Origin: Certhia americana
Taxonomy: Eukaryota; Chordata; Aves; Passeriformes; Certhiidae
Direction: 5' to 3'
Length of the DNA stretch: 64,000 nucleotides
Assembly (NCBI GenBank): GCA_018697195.1
Contig: CM031860.1
Span: 62,698,509 to 62,762,508, forward strand
The notes beneath the pieces were generated by a model. That model worked only from the letters and a program-made list of their open reading frames with translations. It did not search any database and was not told the DNA's origin. The position numbers and the translations under genes are program-made. Each line of letters begins with the position of its first letter. Position 1 is the first letter of the stretch. This document shows, one piece after another, positions 49,922 to 62,232 of the stretch.

Positions 49922-50326
49922 ATACTTCCATACTTTTTGAGCCTTGAAGATGAACAATATACAGATCAAATAACTCCAGTATCTCTGATCTCTGAAACCC
50001 AACTCACCATTTTAACAAGCAAATGTGTCATATTCTATGAATAAATTCAGGAATTTCTTTACAGACTACATACAAATACCATTTAGATTTTAAATAATAA
50101 ATTGTGTAGCACAGAGGGTGTATAATTAACCCAAGCAAGATTTCCTCACTTTGAAAGGAATATATTCTGGGTTATTTCTAAATAAGGAGAAATCTTTATG
50201 ATGATCAGAAATTAGCTCATGAAAAATTTTTCATCCATATCCCATAAAAATTTTTACTTATAATTCACTTGCAGGCTTAAATATTATTAAATATTTGTTT
50301 CGGATATCTGTTAATGACAATTCAGG

Positions 50327-50590
50327 ATTATAGAGTACTTTAGGTTGGAATGAACTCCTGGAGGTTATATTTTAGACACCTCCTTAAAACAAAGTCAACT
50401 TTCACATCAAGCCAGGTTGCTCAAGGCTTCATCCAGTCAAGATGGTAATTCCATCCTTGGAGGTTTTCCAAACCTCTCTGCCTACTGTTTGAGTGCCTGA
50501 TCACCTTCATGGGTGACTTTTTTTCCTTTCCAATATCCAGAATTTTCTCAGAATCACCTAGTGCCAGTTGCACCTCATCCCAACACCATG
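50327..50590 (-). mobile_element. CR1 LINE fragment, old
   Basis: Diverged antisense copy: TTAGGTTGGAATGAACTCCT, AAGCCAGGTTGCTCAAGGCT, CCATCCTTGGAGGTTTTCC, CCTGATCACCTTCATGGGTG, then CAGTTGCACCTCATCCCAAC. Confidence 0.82.
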
Positions 50591-51684
50591 AACTTCAGTT
50601 TTGCTTAAAATATAACAAATAATGATGTAGTTACTTTCTGATGGGTGGTTATAAATAAATAATAGTCTAGATGTTTACTTTAAACTCTTTCTCAAATATG
50701 TCACAGGGAAAACAGGTTTTGCAGTTTTGAGAAAAAAGACACAGGGGACGAGAACCAGCTCCATGACAGCTCCCCGTGTTCATTTACCAAAGAAAAGACT
50801 ATTTTTTGCTTACAAAAGTTATTACTCCTCTTCAAAGAGAACCTGGGGACAAAATTCAACTTCAGACTATGTTACTGACACCTATAAAACTCTTACACAT
50901 ACATTAACAAGGAAATAATGTCTTCTTGGAAAGAAGAAAAAAATAGTTGGCGGGAAATCTGGCTAAACAAATTTCTTTAAAAGTTGTAATTTCCCATCAC
51001 TTCTTAAAAGCCAGTTAATGAGTGATGAATGTAAATGAACTAGAACACTTTACATTTCTAATTAATTAACTAACATTAGAGCCATAAATCAAGGACTGAT
51101 ATCATAATTCAGTATGTATAATTAAGTGTTTCAAACCTCTTTATAAATGTTCAGATTACTGTAAACATACATCATTTTTGGCTGCAGTTGCTAAAACAAA
51201 ATCCAAGAAAATTAATTTTAATATAATTGAAGACTTATTTGAAAACTGTCAAAACTTGTGATAAAACCTTCTTTAAATATATTTGACTATTTTCTCCTCA
51301 ACTCTTCTTTTTTCCTTAAATTATATCAAGGTGTGTTTACAGAGAAGTTGCCATGTTTTAATAAATACTAAAGACTTCTGAAAATAAACTTTTCATATTA
51401 AGTATGCTATAAACCAACCTTCTCTTGTTCAGAAGGCAATAAACTACCTCAAACACTAATAAACTAGAGGGCACAATTTCAGAAATTTAAAAAAATGGAT
51501 AAATTATTCATACTTCAACTAAAAATACTGAAAATAGCCATATACCCTACCTAAATACTGTATCATCAGAGAGCACAGTTATTGGAACTTTGTGACATTC
51601 ATCTGCATTAGAATCTCCTTTTCAACCATAACAAAAAAACCCTCACAGTCGTTATTAGAAATTTAATGCAAAGCAAAAGCAAAA

Positions 51685-51775
51685 CATTGCATTAATAATA
51701 TATTTTAATATATTATTATATTCATATATAATATAATATCATTATTACTATATTATATTAATAATATATAAATTT
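51685..51775. repeat. AT-only low-complexity tract
   Basis: Alternating TAATATATTA-type words with several self-complementary blocks, almost no G or C. Confidence 0.9.
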
Positions 51776-52037
51776 TACAACTTAAAAAACCCTGGAATTA
51801 CTGTATCATTGCCTGCATTTTCCAATTAAATGACTTCATTATTTGGGCAATTGCCTTATTGCTCATGAAAAATCTGCTCATCCTCTGGTTTCTGTACACA
51901 GAAAGTCTTAACGAAATTTCATTAGCTTCTTCAAAACCTCTGCCTTGTTTATTTGTTAAACACAGATTAATTAATCTGTTTAGAATGTGAAACCTTCAGG
52001 TCAGAGACCATTTCCTAACATGGTTCCTAAAGATTTA

Positions 52038-52127
52038 GAATTACAGAATTACAGAATGGTTAAGGTTGGGAAAAACCTCTAAGATCATCAACCATAGCCC
52101 AAACACCACCACATCCACCAAGTGCTA
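52038..52127 (-). mobile_element. CR1 LINE, 3' part split by an LTR
   Basis: Antisense CR1: AATTACAGAATTACAGAATG, GTTAAGGTTGGGAAAAACC, CCAAACACCACCACATCC. It ends at TGCTA (52123-52127), the left target duplication of the LTR that follows. Confidence 0.9.
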
Positions 52128-52745
52128 TGTTGTCCTGGTTTAGGGCAAATTTGGGAGGAAACCTCCGAAGGGGTCTCTCTAGAAAGCAAATTCAAGCAGC
52201 CTCTCTCCTCACTGGTTCAGAAAACATAAATCTCCTTCAGGAAAAGTGGAAAAAACTGTTTATTTAACAAGCAAAGTGCTCACAAATATTAAAAAAAATG
52301 AGTAACATAAAACAATGGAATCTCTCGTTTTTCTGAAGAGATGGCAAATTCACAAAGTCCTTCTCGTGGGGTGTAGCTCACTGGCTCAATCTCCTATCAA
52401 TCCCTCCTGCTGGAAAATGCCATTCCCTGGGCCCTGGTGGGCCACAGGCACGAACTTCTGGGTTTTTTTGGAGTTTTGAGTTCAGAGCAGGGCCAATCAG
52501 TTTCGAGAAGAAATGCTATAGTCTTTTTTGCTTCTGCTTGCTGAAAAACTAAATAAAAGCAAAGGAGAGCTCTCTCCTGCTGTCCCTGCTGTCCATGGTA
52601 GAGATAATGCAGTGAGAGAGAATGCAGGGAGCAAGTGCAGCTTCTGCAAACAAACTTCGAGATTCAGCTGCCCCTCTTCGCTCTCGGGACCAGCCTTAAA
52701 GGTGCAGAACTTGATGTTCAGAAGAGACAACTGGGGATACAAGCA
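52128..52745 (-). mobile_element. Solo LTR of an endogenous retrovirus, inserted in CR1
   Basis: About 618 bp. On the minus strand it begins TGCTTGTATCCCC and ends CCTAAACCAGGACAACA, an ending I associate with songbird ERV LTRs. A minus-strand AATAAA lies near 52258-52263, about 130 bp before that end. Left and right flanks TGCTA (52123-52127) and TCCTA (52746-52750) look like a 5-bp target duplication with one change. CR1 sequence resumes to the right. There is no internal retroviral coding region, so it is a solo LTR. Confidence 0.83.
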
Positions 52746-52826
52746 TCCTAAAGTCACCCAAGGGCATACATCCACGGGGTTTTTAACACTTCCTGAGACA
52801 GTGAATACACAACTGCCCTTAGAACA
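52746..52826 (-). mobile_element. CR1 LINE, 5' part split by an LTR
   Basis: TCCTAAAGTCACCCAAGG, then CATACATCCACGGGGTTTTT and AACACTTCCTGAGACAGTGA continue the CR1 consensus from 52127. Diverged; the right limit is approximate. Confidence 0.65.
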
Positions 52827-53277
52827 AGGAAAATCTGATTTTCAAGGTAAATGCCACTGCAGCATGATAGATATTTTAGACAAACAATGCCAAAACTTTG
52901 AGACCACAGGAAATACTGCCTTCGTGTAGAAGGCAGCATATGATATACTGAAGGACCTAGTTTTTCTGAGTAACTTGGGGACAAGTCTGTATAAATAAGA
53001 GTGTTTGATGTATTTCTTTGTCAGAAGTGCCTGCTCTACTGCAAAAACAAATGTTGTGTGTTTGCAGGTTTGGTTTCTGCACCTTTGTCCATGTGTCCTG
53101 CAACACTAACAAGGCTGTTGATCTTCTGTTTAGCAATAAATCAAATGTTCTTACCTGCCGCAATGCTGTGTTACACAGACACCCCATACAGCTGAATGAA
53201 GAGTGTGGCAGTGCAATGCTACACTGCAGCTTCCAATGAGCTGCTCTGGGGTGATGAAATAACACAGAAATAATTCA

Positions 53278-53550
53278 CAGGGGCTCCAAGAGAGCTTGAG
53301 AGGGACTTTGGATGAGGACTGGAATGACAGGACAAGGGGAATGGCTGCCAGAGCCAGGGTTAGATAGGATATTGGGAAGAAATTCTTTACTGTGAGGGTG
53401 TCAGTGGCTGCCCTATCCCTGGAAGTGTCCAAGGCCAGGTTGGATGGGGCTTGGAGCAACCTGGGATAGTGGGTTGGGACCCACCATGGCAGGGGTGGAA
53501 CAAGATGGTCTTTAAGTTCTTTTTCAGCCCAAACCATGCTGTGATTCTCT
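53278..53550 (+). mobile_element. CR1 LINE fragment
   Basis: Sense copy: CAGGGGCTCCAAGAGAGC, GGAATGACAGGACAAGGGGA, CCTATCCCTGGAAGTGTCC, GGGGCTTGGAGCAACCTGGG, then GCTGTGATTCTCTGA. A 215-codon minus-strand frame crosses it but is only repeat read-through. Confidence 0.94.
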
Positions 53551-55007
53551 GACCTTTCCCCCTGAGACACCAGACTGGATGCATCCACAGCAGCTTCAAG
53601 AGCATCCCACTCAGGCAGAAGGGCACAACCACAAGCAGAAGCAACAGCCCCCACCTTCCCAGCCCCCTCTCCTGCCTGCTCTCCAAATGTAAATGGAGAT
53701 CCTGCTTCCCTGAAATAGTGGTGATGTTCACTTCTCACATACCTAAGCCTCGGAAGCATCTCAGAGGTGCTAAATAAACACAGGCAAAATAGTAGCAAGT
53801 GCAGTCTAATTAGAGCATTTCACTTAGTGCTCTTTTTGTGCTATTTTATGTAACCTGAAAGAAAATGTATTTAGTACTTCAGATATTCATACTTACATTA
53901 AGAAAATAAGAAACCTGCAATAATTTGAATAATAATAATGCAACAACTGTACCGCTACAGAAAACACATTTCCGTATAGAAATGATAATTATATTTTTGA
54001 AATGTGTTTCTTTTATGTGTTTTTAGTATGTCTAACCAATTTGTGCTAGGGGATTCATTACAAAAATTTATTTGCAAATAAACTGCCCTGTTGCAAACAG
54101 GCTACATGTATTTTGATAGGGAAGCAGCAGTTGGTGTGTTGGCAAAAGGCTCTTTCTACCACCAAAAGAAGTGGTAGCAAAATGCTGTAGTTAAACTCCA
54201 ACAAGTATTTTTGATTGATAAATCATTCCACAATATTAGTTTACTATACAAGAGTATTTCAGGGGGAAAAAAATAATTTATAGACACTAAAATAAAAAAA
54301 TTAACCCGAAGTCCACTAGATGGTGCTCCTATACAGCAAATACAGCTCAGCAGCACCATTCCCACTGCTAAAGGGGAATGGCAGCAACAAGATCCTAATC
54401 CACAGTTATCCAGGGTGCTCCCCTTTACACAGAACACTTTTATACCATGCATCTGCTACCAGAATCCTGACACTTCCAATGCTATCCCTTGTACCCTTAC
54501 CACAATAATATATAAAGAAGCCCATACATACACAGAAGGGTTTGTAATGGGAAATGCATCAATAACTGAAAGGAAAAGCTTGTTTGGCCTCTCAGCATCA
54601 TTAGGACTCCAAAAACTTACTCTGATTCTTCCTAATTTGAGACACCACTTCAGCATGCTCAAACACGGCTCTGCAAATAGGTGAAGCTTTTGGGTTTAGT
54701 ATAAAAGGCAACATTTTGCTGTTGGTTATTATTTTCTTAATATGCAAAGTGTAACCAGTCTGATGTTTCCACACTCTGGGGAGATTGGAGGAGCACAGAA
54801 AGTGCCAGAGTATCTATTCTACTGCACAGAAGTTTTATAAACATTGAGGTGCAGCCTGGCTGCCTTCACACAGGAAATGGTTGGCTTGACACTACTGCAG
54901 TGTAAAAGCTGCACGGGACCAAAAAATTCAACTTGTATTTTGGGGCTCCCAACACAAGAATTTTTTGGAGTTGGGAGAATGAGTCTAGATGAGACCCACA
55001 AAGTTGA

Positions 55008-55217
55008 TCAGAGGGCTGGAGCCCCTCTGCTCTGGAGCCAGGCTGGGAAAGCTAGGGGTGTTCAGGAGAAGAAAAGGCTCCGGAGAGAGCTCAGAGCCCC
55101 TTCCAGGGCCTAGAGGGGCTCTAGGAGAGCTGGAGAGGTGGCAGGTATCCCTGCTCATGGGTCGGAATGAGATGATCTTTAATGTCCATTCCCACCCAAA
55201 CCATTCTGAGACTCTAC
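55008..55217 (+). mobile_element. CR1 LINE with internal deletion
   Basis: Sense copy: GGAGCCCCTCTGCTCTGG, GAGAAGAAAAGGCTCCGGAG, GGGGCTCTAGGAGAGCTGG. It then jumps at about 55138 directly to GGCAGGTATCCCTGCTCATG and a CATTCTGAGACTCTA end. The usual ~150-200 bp between (the GGGTGCCCAGAGAAGCTG block) is missing. Confidence 0.9.
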
Positions 55218-55239
55218 AATATTTCATCCAAATCCATAC

Positions 55240-55600
55240 ATGAGGTTACCTGAATTTGCAGCACGCTCTCCCCAGTGCATTCCTAGTTCAATTCAATATA
55301 AAGCTGCTATTACACAGAAATTGCCATTTGCCTGGGCTAGAGCTACTCAAACTCAACAAGTCTGGTTTCAAATTGCTGTCGGATGTGCTGTAATATTTTT
55401 GCAATTGTTTCTTATGAATTTCAGTGGCAAAACAAACACATTTCAATTCTTCTTTCGAAGCTCACATTTTGTCCTGTTCTCTGCGGCATCACAAATCACT
55501 TCTCCGAAGAACATAGTTACAGCAAATTGCAATTCCATAAATGTTCTGCAAAAATCCATTCTCATATCACCTAACAAGTTATTTGTGCAAAAAAGGAACA
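55240..55600. promoter_or_regulatory. Candidate conserved non-coding element (inference)
   Basis: Repeat-free block directly after a CR1, with retained CpGs (TGTCGGATGTGC, TTTCGAAGCTC, CTCTGCGGC, TCTCCGAAG) and ATTGCAATTC / TTGCAATTG words. A 126-codon frame overlaps but looks like nothing known. Confidence 0.3.
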
Positions 55601-56140
55601 TTTTAAAGGTAGTCACTTAATGACACAGCATTTCTTCTGTCTGCCACATTTTGACAGCTCGTAATTTTATTACCAAAAAATAGTAGTCTTTGCTATTGCT
55701 GTACCCAGATACGCTGTCTTTTCAGTTTCTCTGTAATGTTTTCCCTTCATTACACACTTATTAGATCTTTCACTCCATTTAAGGTGCACTGCATTCTCTA
55801 GTGATGCAAAATACTCCTAAAAGACCTTTAATATATTCACAAAATATATTATGATAGCCCATTTATTCATCATGAGCTGCATTTAACAGCCTGGAGGACA
55901 GTGACCAGTGTCATCAGACACTTTCTTTCTTATCAAACAGAGTCATCTCCCAAACAGTTGACTTGCTCTGTTCAAAAATTCATTAAAGATTGAGTTACTC
56001 TGCCTGTAATTTCTCAGTTCAAATGCTGCTCATGACAAAAAATAGTACAATTTCAGTGCCCTGGGACTTATCCCAAATACATAAATATCTCAAGTACTGA
56101 AAATCATTTTAACCACCTCTTTCAATTCTGAACCATATCA

Positions 56141-56300
56141 AACCATAGCATCATGCCTGAGTTGGAAGGGACCCACAAGGATCAACCAGTCCAACTCCAG
56201 GCTCTTCCCAGGACAACACCAAGAGCCCCACCCTGTGCCTGAGAGCATTGCCCAAATGCTACTTGAACTCTGGCAGGTTTGGTGCTGTGACCACTTCCCC
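56141..56300 (-). mobile_element. CR1 LINE fragment, distinct subfamily
   Basis: Antisense: GCCTGAGTTGGAAGGGACCC, CACAAGGATCAACCAGTCC, CCCTGTGCCTGAGAGCATTG, GGTTTGGTGCTGTGACCAC. Different body from the main CR1 type here. Confidence 0.87.
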
Positions 56301-57285
56301 TTATATTCCTTTAAATTCCTTTATAAACCAGATTATTTTCACACTCAGAAATCAGAGAGTAAAAGGGGTGACCCACCCACAGGCTCAGCAATTCAAGATA
56401 TAACAAGGACTAACACTGGTGGACTGCAACTTGAAAGACAAAATACAGAGAAACAATACATCCAATATTAAAAAAGATAAAAAATGATAAAATATCAGAT
56501 AAAACAACATCAACTATAGGGCTTGTCTGCTTGGATTAACATATATTAAAACCAAACGTGATATATTTCTTTTAACAAATAAAATATCATTTTATTCCAT
56601 TGCTAGAGGCAGAACTTGCACACAAAAACACAAAAGACAGGGAGAAAAGTCAGCTAAGCCATCTCATCAGTTCTTTCTGGAGCAATAGAGAAAACAACAG
56701 ATATTTGATTTTTTGGCATCAGTGGAGAAAAGGGGTTTTGGTCCTTTTTTCCTTTTGATATCTTCTCCTCCTCTTTCTAAGTCAGAGGATTTATAAATTC
56801 TATTTAATTTTAATGCAGATAATTCAAGCCTTGCTTCAAACACAGGAATAATCCTTTTTATGGAGTTATGGTGCATGCATAGTAAATAGCTTTATATTTA
56901 CAACACCATTACACCCACCCTCCCAGCACTGTACAAGAACGATTACCCTCATTTTTCACATCCAAATCTGCAGGAAATTATTTTGAATTGCTGAAAATGT
57001 AAAGCATTTTAGGTTACCCCATCTGAAACCCCTAGACTCTGAACTTCCTCTGTGATTAGCACTTCTGAGGTGTTGTCAGCACATCCCACTGACACAGCTA
57101 CAACTCCTCAGGACTCAGGAAATTGTAATCCCAGTTCATATTCCGAGAGGAGGCACCCTCCTACTCACCAAAGATTCTAAGTGCCCAATAAATTCTATTT
57201 TTGCTTGTCACTGCTCGCTCTCTAGTTCATCATGGAGAACACATTCCCAAACAATCAGTGTGCAGCCCTTTCTGTGGCACAGACA

Positions 57286-57728
57286 GTCATGGAATCATGG
57301 AATTGCTGGGATTAGAAAAGCCCTCTCGGATCATCGAGTCCAACTCCAGCCCTGCCAAGGTCATCAACAACCCCTGTCCCCAAATGCTGCCACATCCCCA
57401 TGGCTTTTAAATTCCTCCAGGGATAGGGACTCCACCACTGCCCTGGACAGCTGTGCCATAGTTGGACAACCCTTTGGGTAAAGAAAACTTCCCTGATATC
57501 CAATCTAAACCTCTCCTGGCACAGCCTGAGGCCGTTCCCTCTCCTCCTGTCCCTGTTCCCTGGGAGCACAGCCCGACCCCCCCAGCTGTCCCCTCCTGTC
57601 AGGGAGTTGTGCAGAGCCACAAGGGCCCCCCTGAGCCTCCTTTGCTCCAGGCTGAGCCCCTTTCCCAGCTCCCTCAGCTCCTCCTGGGGATCCAGACCCT
57701 TGCCCAGCTCTGCTCCCTTCCCTGGACA
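57286..57728 (-). mobile_element. CR1 LINE fragment, ~440 bp
   Basis: Antisense copy of low apparent divergence: AGTCATGGAATCATGGAATT, GGATCATCGAGTCCAACTCC, CCACATCCCCATGGCTTTTA, AATCTAAACCTCTCCTGGCA, CCTCCTGTCAGGGAGTTGTG, CTCCTTTGCTCCAGGCTGAG. It is the most GC-rich repeat in this intron; the frames across it are chance. Confidence 0.95.
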
Positions 57729-60685
57729 AATTTATTCCTTTACTTTATTTCCAGACATAAATATAAATTTTTACATCCACATGTATTTTTATCCCTTTGC
57801 AGTTACCAAATGCACACCAATGTCAGTGCCATCTATCTTCATCTCAGTTTTCATCCAGCTCAGGTTTCCTGGTCCTTCTCATTGCATTTCTTCTCAGTCA
57901 ATAATTTAATTCTCTTTTTATCTACCTCCCCACCACACTCCAGTTTGTGTAGGCCCTGTCTCTGATGTACTCCATGAGGGCTATGGGGAGGACAGCAGAT
58001 AAATCCATCCCACAATTTAACATGTGCCAACACAGCAGTCCCTTGATAACCAGGACAGATGAGACTTTACCAGATCAAAATTACAATTTCCTGAGTGAAA
58101 ACAGAGCCTTTTCAGAGTTCACAGTATTCTTCAAAAATTCTTCTATGCAACTTCCATAAATTTGGCCAAGTATCATGGGGGGAAATAAACTGTGCACCCC
58201 CATTTGCATTAAGAACTCAGAAATATTTAATGAGTGTAAAATATATGCCAAATTTTAATAATAAATTACTAATAATACCAGGAATACCTGTTTTTAAATT
58301 ATCTAAGATTAAAGCAGCAACGTGGAAGTTAAAGGACAAAGCAACTAGGCATTAAACACGTTCTTCTGTCATCAATCAACTTCATATAGGACTTTAAAGG
58401 AAAAAACCTACTAAGGAACAGATTTGTGAGCTCTCCTTATTTCTACATAAATTATCTCTGAGAAGCAATAAAAGACTACCTTTCAAAACTTTGCTGCTAA
58501 TAACTCACAGGTGACTTTACACAACCCCCCAAGGTATAGAGTGCAACAATTATCAAAAGACCTAGTTAAACACAATGGCTGTGCTTCAAATAGGTAGAAT
58601 AATTATTTGTATTCCATGTGATGATATTTTGACTGAGAAAATGTTCAAATTATTCACAATGCAGTTATTTAAAGCACTAAGCCACAGAACACTCATTCTG
58701 AAATTTGAAATAATGAAGGCCGAGAAGTGTTAAAAAATTATGGAAAAAACCTGTAAACTTATTTTTAATACAGAAGAATCATCTGGGCATATAATGCAGG
58801 GTTTAGTAAGCACTTCACAAATAGACTGATCTCAATTAATATGACTGAGACTGTAAAATAAATATTCTGTAAAATTATTTTCATTAGAAAATACAAAGTT
58901 CTTTACCCTTGATGAAGTAATATACTGCCACCATAAAAAGCAAAATATTTTCTCCACCACCTTTTTTCCCCTTACATAGCTTCACTAGTCTGGTAATATT
59001 GCTTGCTTTCTTGCTTGTAAAACATAAAGATAAATTCACAATCAACCCACCATCACCAGCTAAAATTTTCGACTTTCCTTGGAGGTTGTGGAATGTCATC
59101 TTTGTTACACAATTGGCTGTGAATAAATCTCATTCAACAGCTAAGCAGTGAGTTAGAAAATGGAAAATACAATTGTTTCAGTCTCTGTATCCTTCTAAGT
59201 AAAAGTTTTCATTTAGTTTCCCAAAATGAGAATGAGAGAATTCCCCAAAAAGTCTGTTTTTCCACATGTAATTATGAACAGAACACACTACTATGGCTAC
59301 ACATCTCCCACATATACACACATGGCTCCTGCAACACCACAGAAAGTGGAAAGGACTTTACCTGAGGAGAAAAACGATGAATATTCTCATAGAGGCCAGG
59401 GGACAATATCTGATGTCTCGCACAGTCTTCACTACATTTATTTTCACTAAGCACAACAACTCTCTTTGCATTGAACAGCAGCCTTTTTTCCAGAAGGCAG
59501 CAGCAGCATCATCAGTTTGGGACTGTGAAGTCACATGTTTCCTGTCCCTGTTTGTCAAACCTTTGCTGTCCATAATGTGCAAAGTCCCACACAAAAGCAC
59601 AATCAGACCACACAGGGGTATTTTTCCCAGGATCTTACCAACCAGGGACCTGGCAGCTGAGAAGGCCCTGAAAACCCTGAGGAATTCCTTAAATCTTAAC
59701 CCACAGTAATTGTGCAGGAAAAACCACAGATGTATAAGAATAGAGGGAGGAGACAAGCCCAATTCCAACATGCTGTGAGATGAACCACCTGCACTACACC
59801 TCCACTTCCAGCCCTAAATGCAGCAGGACTGAGCAGCTCCTGATTGCATGTGACAGACGCTGGGATTGCAACCTTGTGTCTTAATCAAAGTGAAAAGGAC
59901 ACCATTCCCCAATAATAACTTCAACAAATCTTTGCCTTAAGTCAAAATGAAAGACGAAAATATTGTCAGAGACTGTCTGCAATAACCTTTTTGTCCACTG
60001 CCTGAAGAACAATCCTCACATGTGAGATAGGGAGAAATCATCAGACAGGACTGCTAATGAAATTAACAGCTGAACAATTAGCTGTCAGGAAAGTTGCTTA
60101 AGCAAAACTGTATCTATTGCTGGAACAGAGGCTGCAGCGCTTTGCCCACAGCTGAACTGACTGCTATCAACTCTGTTTGAAAGATGCTTTTTCCATGCCT
60201 TTGATGAACATAATTCATGATTCAAGTTGAATGTTAATGTTTCCAGGACACTGAGCTCCATCACCATCTTCATTTTTTTGCCTTGTCTTCCTGACTTGCT
60301 AGACAAACATGATTTTACCACTCAAGCTACCCAGATCTCGGTCACATAACTAAACTGCCAGATTAATCAGACTTTGCATTTTCCAGAACCATGTAGAGAG
60401 ATTTGTCAAGGATCCTAAGGATAACAAGAATTTATTTTTCTCACTATCCCAGCCACTGCATATGAGTGGCAAATAACTCCTTGTAATTCTAGTCCATTAG
60501 CAGCAAACAACTATTCCTCACTAAAACCAACATAAATCCATGTCTGCCCTTTGCCTCTGCAGTCTGAGGAAATGGGTGTGATGATGAAAAAGGGGATTTG
60601 AGTCCTGTATAAGAACAACTTAGTTAAAAGCACTGAAGATTGTGTGGAGAAACACCTTATTTCCCACACCCTGCTGGATACTCAC

Positions 60686-60952
60686 ATCAAACTCATTCAA
60701 AGCAGCAGCAAGTTCTCCTATGCCAGTGTGGCCCTTGTTCTCATCGGTGGGTGAGGTGGCCTGGGCAGCATTGGAGATGCCAGCAATTGCTTCCTGCACT
60801 TGTTTGAAAACATAGTCCCTGTTGGCCCTCGTGGCTGCGACGTCGGGGTGGCGGAGGAAGGCCTGCGAGGCCGTGTACAACATGGTGGCATTCTTCTTCA
60901 GAGCCCCTCGGGCCGCGGCCATCTCATCCCTGCAGTGGGGATCCTTCAGCTC
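60686..60952 (-). CDS. CTNNA2: CTNNA2 internal exon (end of N-terminal domain and linker)
   Basis: Partial CDS: one 267-bp exon, 89 codons, read from 60952 down to 60686. It begins ELKDPHCRDEMAAARGALKK and ends GELAAALNEFD. The stretch AAQATSPTDENKGHTGIG is specific to alpha-N-catenin; alpha-E has a glycine-rich segment and ends ALNNFD, so CTNNA1 is unlikely. By alpha-E numbering it covers about residues 197-285: the last helices of the N-terminal bundle plus the flexible linker to the M domain. The acceptor is TTTTCATCCAG|GAG and the donor is GAT|GTGAGTAT. Both ends are phase 0. The methionine inside the exon (MAAARG) is internal, not a start. The upstream intron is 2,076 bp and the downstream intron 13,933 bp. 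Confidence 0.97.
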
Positions 60953-61396
60953 CTGGATGAAAACACACAGCTTTTAGAGCTGGAAAAGAAAGGGTTTGTC
61001 TTGGAATGCATTGCCTTGAGCATCCAGGCATGAATGCCGTGCAGTGGTCCAGCAGAGATGGAATCAACAACCACCATAAATCACTCAAAGAATTCCCTCC
61101 TGCCCAGGGAAGTCGAGTCCTTCTGTGTTACCACAGCTGCTACATTCTACTCATAATATCTTACCAAGAGTCACTTCCCTTTTGCAATTATCCATTAAAA
61201 ATGTACATAAAACATTCAAAATTACTCTTCCCAAACAACTAGATTCCTTATGCTGATTCCATAATGGTAACACAACTGCAACACTCCTGTTGCAGCAAGT
61301 GCCTTATTTTTGTAATCACTACACCCATGTCCTTTATAATATCATTATAAGGTAGGCCTTTAAAAAATCAAAATAAAAGTATTAAATAGATGAATA

Positions 61397-61484
61397 TCAC
61401 AGAATCACAGAATCCAAGAATTAACTAGGTTGGAAAAGACCTTTGAGATCATCCAGTCCAACCTTTGACCTAACACTATATGGT
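61397..61484 (-). mobile_element. CR1 LINE, short 3' end
   Basis: ATCACAGAATCACAGAATCC, AGGTTGGAAAAGACCTTTGA, GATCATCCAGTCCAACC. Confidence 0.88.
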
Positions 61485-62177
61485 TTTAGTTCTTAAAAAC
61501 CCACTAAATATGCCTCTCAACATTTCTATTTTGCTTCCCTTCATATTTTGCTCTATTCCTCATATCATTTAGAGTTTGCATATTTAGACTATCATGACAG
61601 ATACATTCTTTTGTTTCTTCTGACAAAAAGAATCAGATACTGCACAAGATGTTATCAGAATTACGGATTACTATTCTTTAACCCATGATTTTCTTTTCAG
61701 TTATAGCATGTATCATCCTGTCCTGGAAAACCTTACAAACATTAAGACATCCCTCATAATATTCATTAGGAATATCAAAATTACTTCTACTTTAAAACTA
61801 TGAACAAACTAGTCTGGACAGCTGAATAGTTTATCTCTGTCCACACATGGAATCTATCGCCAGCATTGAAAAAGTACACATATATTCTGGATTTAAAGGT
61901 TCTACCCGTTAACTGCAATCAGACGTGGCTGACAGGTAGCAGTCTTCAAAGAGAATTTTTTGCCATATTCTTGTATCTTCAAAGAGAACTTAAGAGATAT
62001 AAGCATTCATTAACTTTCACATTTTTCTCTTTTTCCCGTATTTGCAGCTCTGTTTCCACAGGGGAAGTGCCAGAATGTACAGAAGAGCACTCTCTATATA
62101 GTGCCTAGATTCTACATTTTTAATTTATTTGCCTTAGTCAGATGGCTTGCTTTTCTGAAGTCCTGCAAGTAGCAAGA

Positions 62178-62232
62178 AGATGGGCTTGATGATCCTTATA
62201 GGTCTTTTCCAACTTGAGATATTCAGTGATTC
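62178..62232 (+). mobile_element. CR1 LINE, short 3' end
   Basis: AGATGGGCTTGATGATCCTT, ATAGGTCTTTTCCAACTTGA, then a degraded TTCAGTGATTC end. Sense orientation, diverged. Confidence 0.75.

Larger units (their letters stand above)
46753..60685 (-). other. CTNNA2: CTNNA2 intron, 13.9 kb
   Basis: Complete intron bounded by GTGAGT at 60685 and CCATCCAG at 46753. It carries the densest repeats in the window: CR1 copies near 46.95, 49.1, 50.3, 52.0, 53.3, 55.0, 56.1 and 57.3 kb, and a solo LTR near 52.1-52.7 kb. The stretches 47090-49100, 50600-52030, 53560-54980 and 57730-60680 are AT-rich with no recognised gene or repeat. No additional exon was recognised. Confidence 0.93.

Noticed and set aside
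51685..51775. AT tract as a replication origin or hairpin gene
   Set aside because: Low-complexity TA repeats form many weak palindromes by chance; no other support.
53151..53798. 215-codon minus-strand frame
   Set aside because: It runs through an antisense CR1 copy and flanking intron; the protein resembles only CR1 3' region read in the wrong strand.
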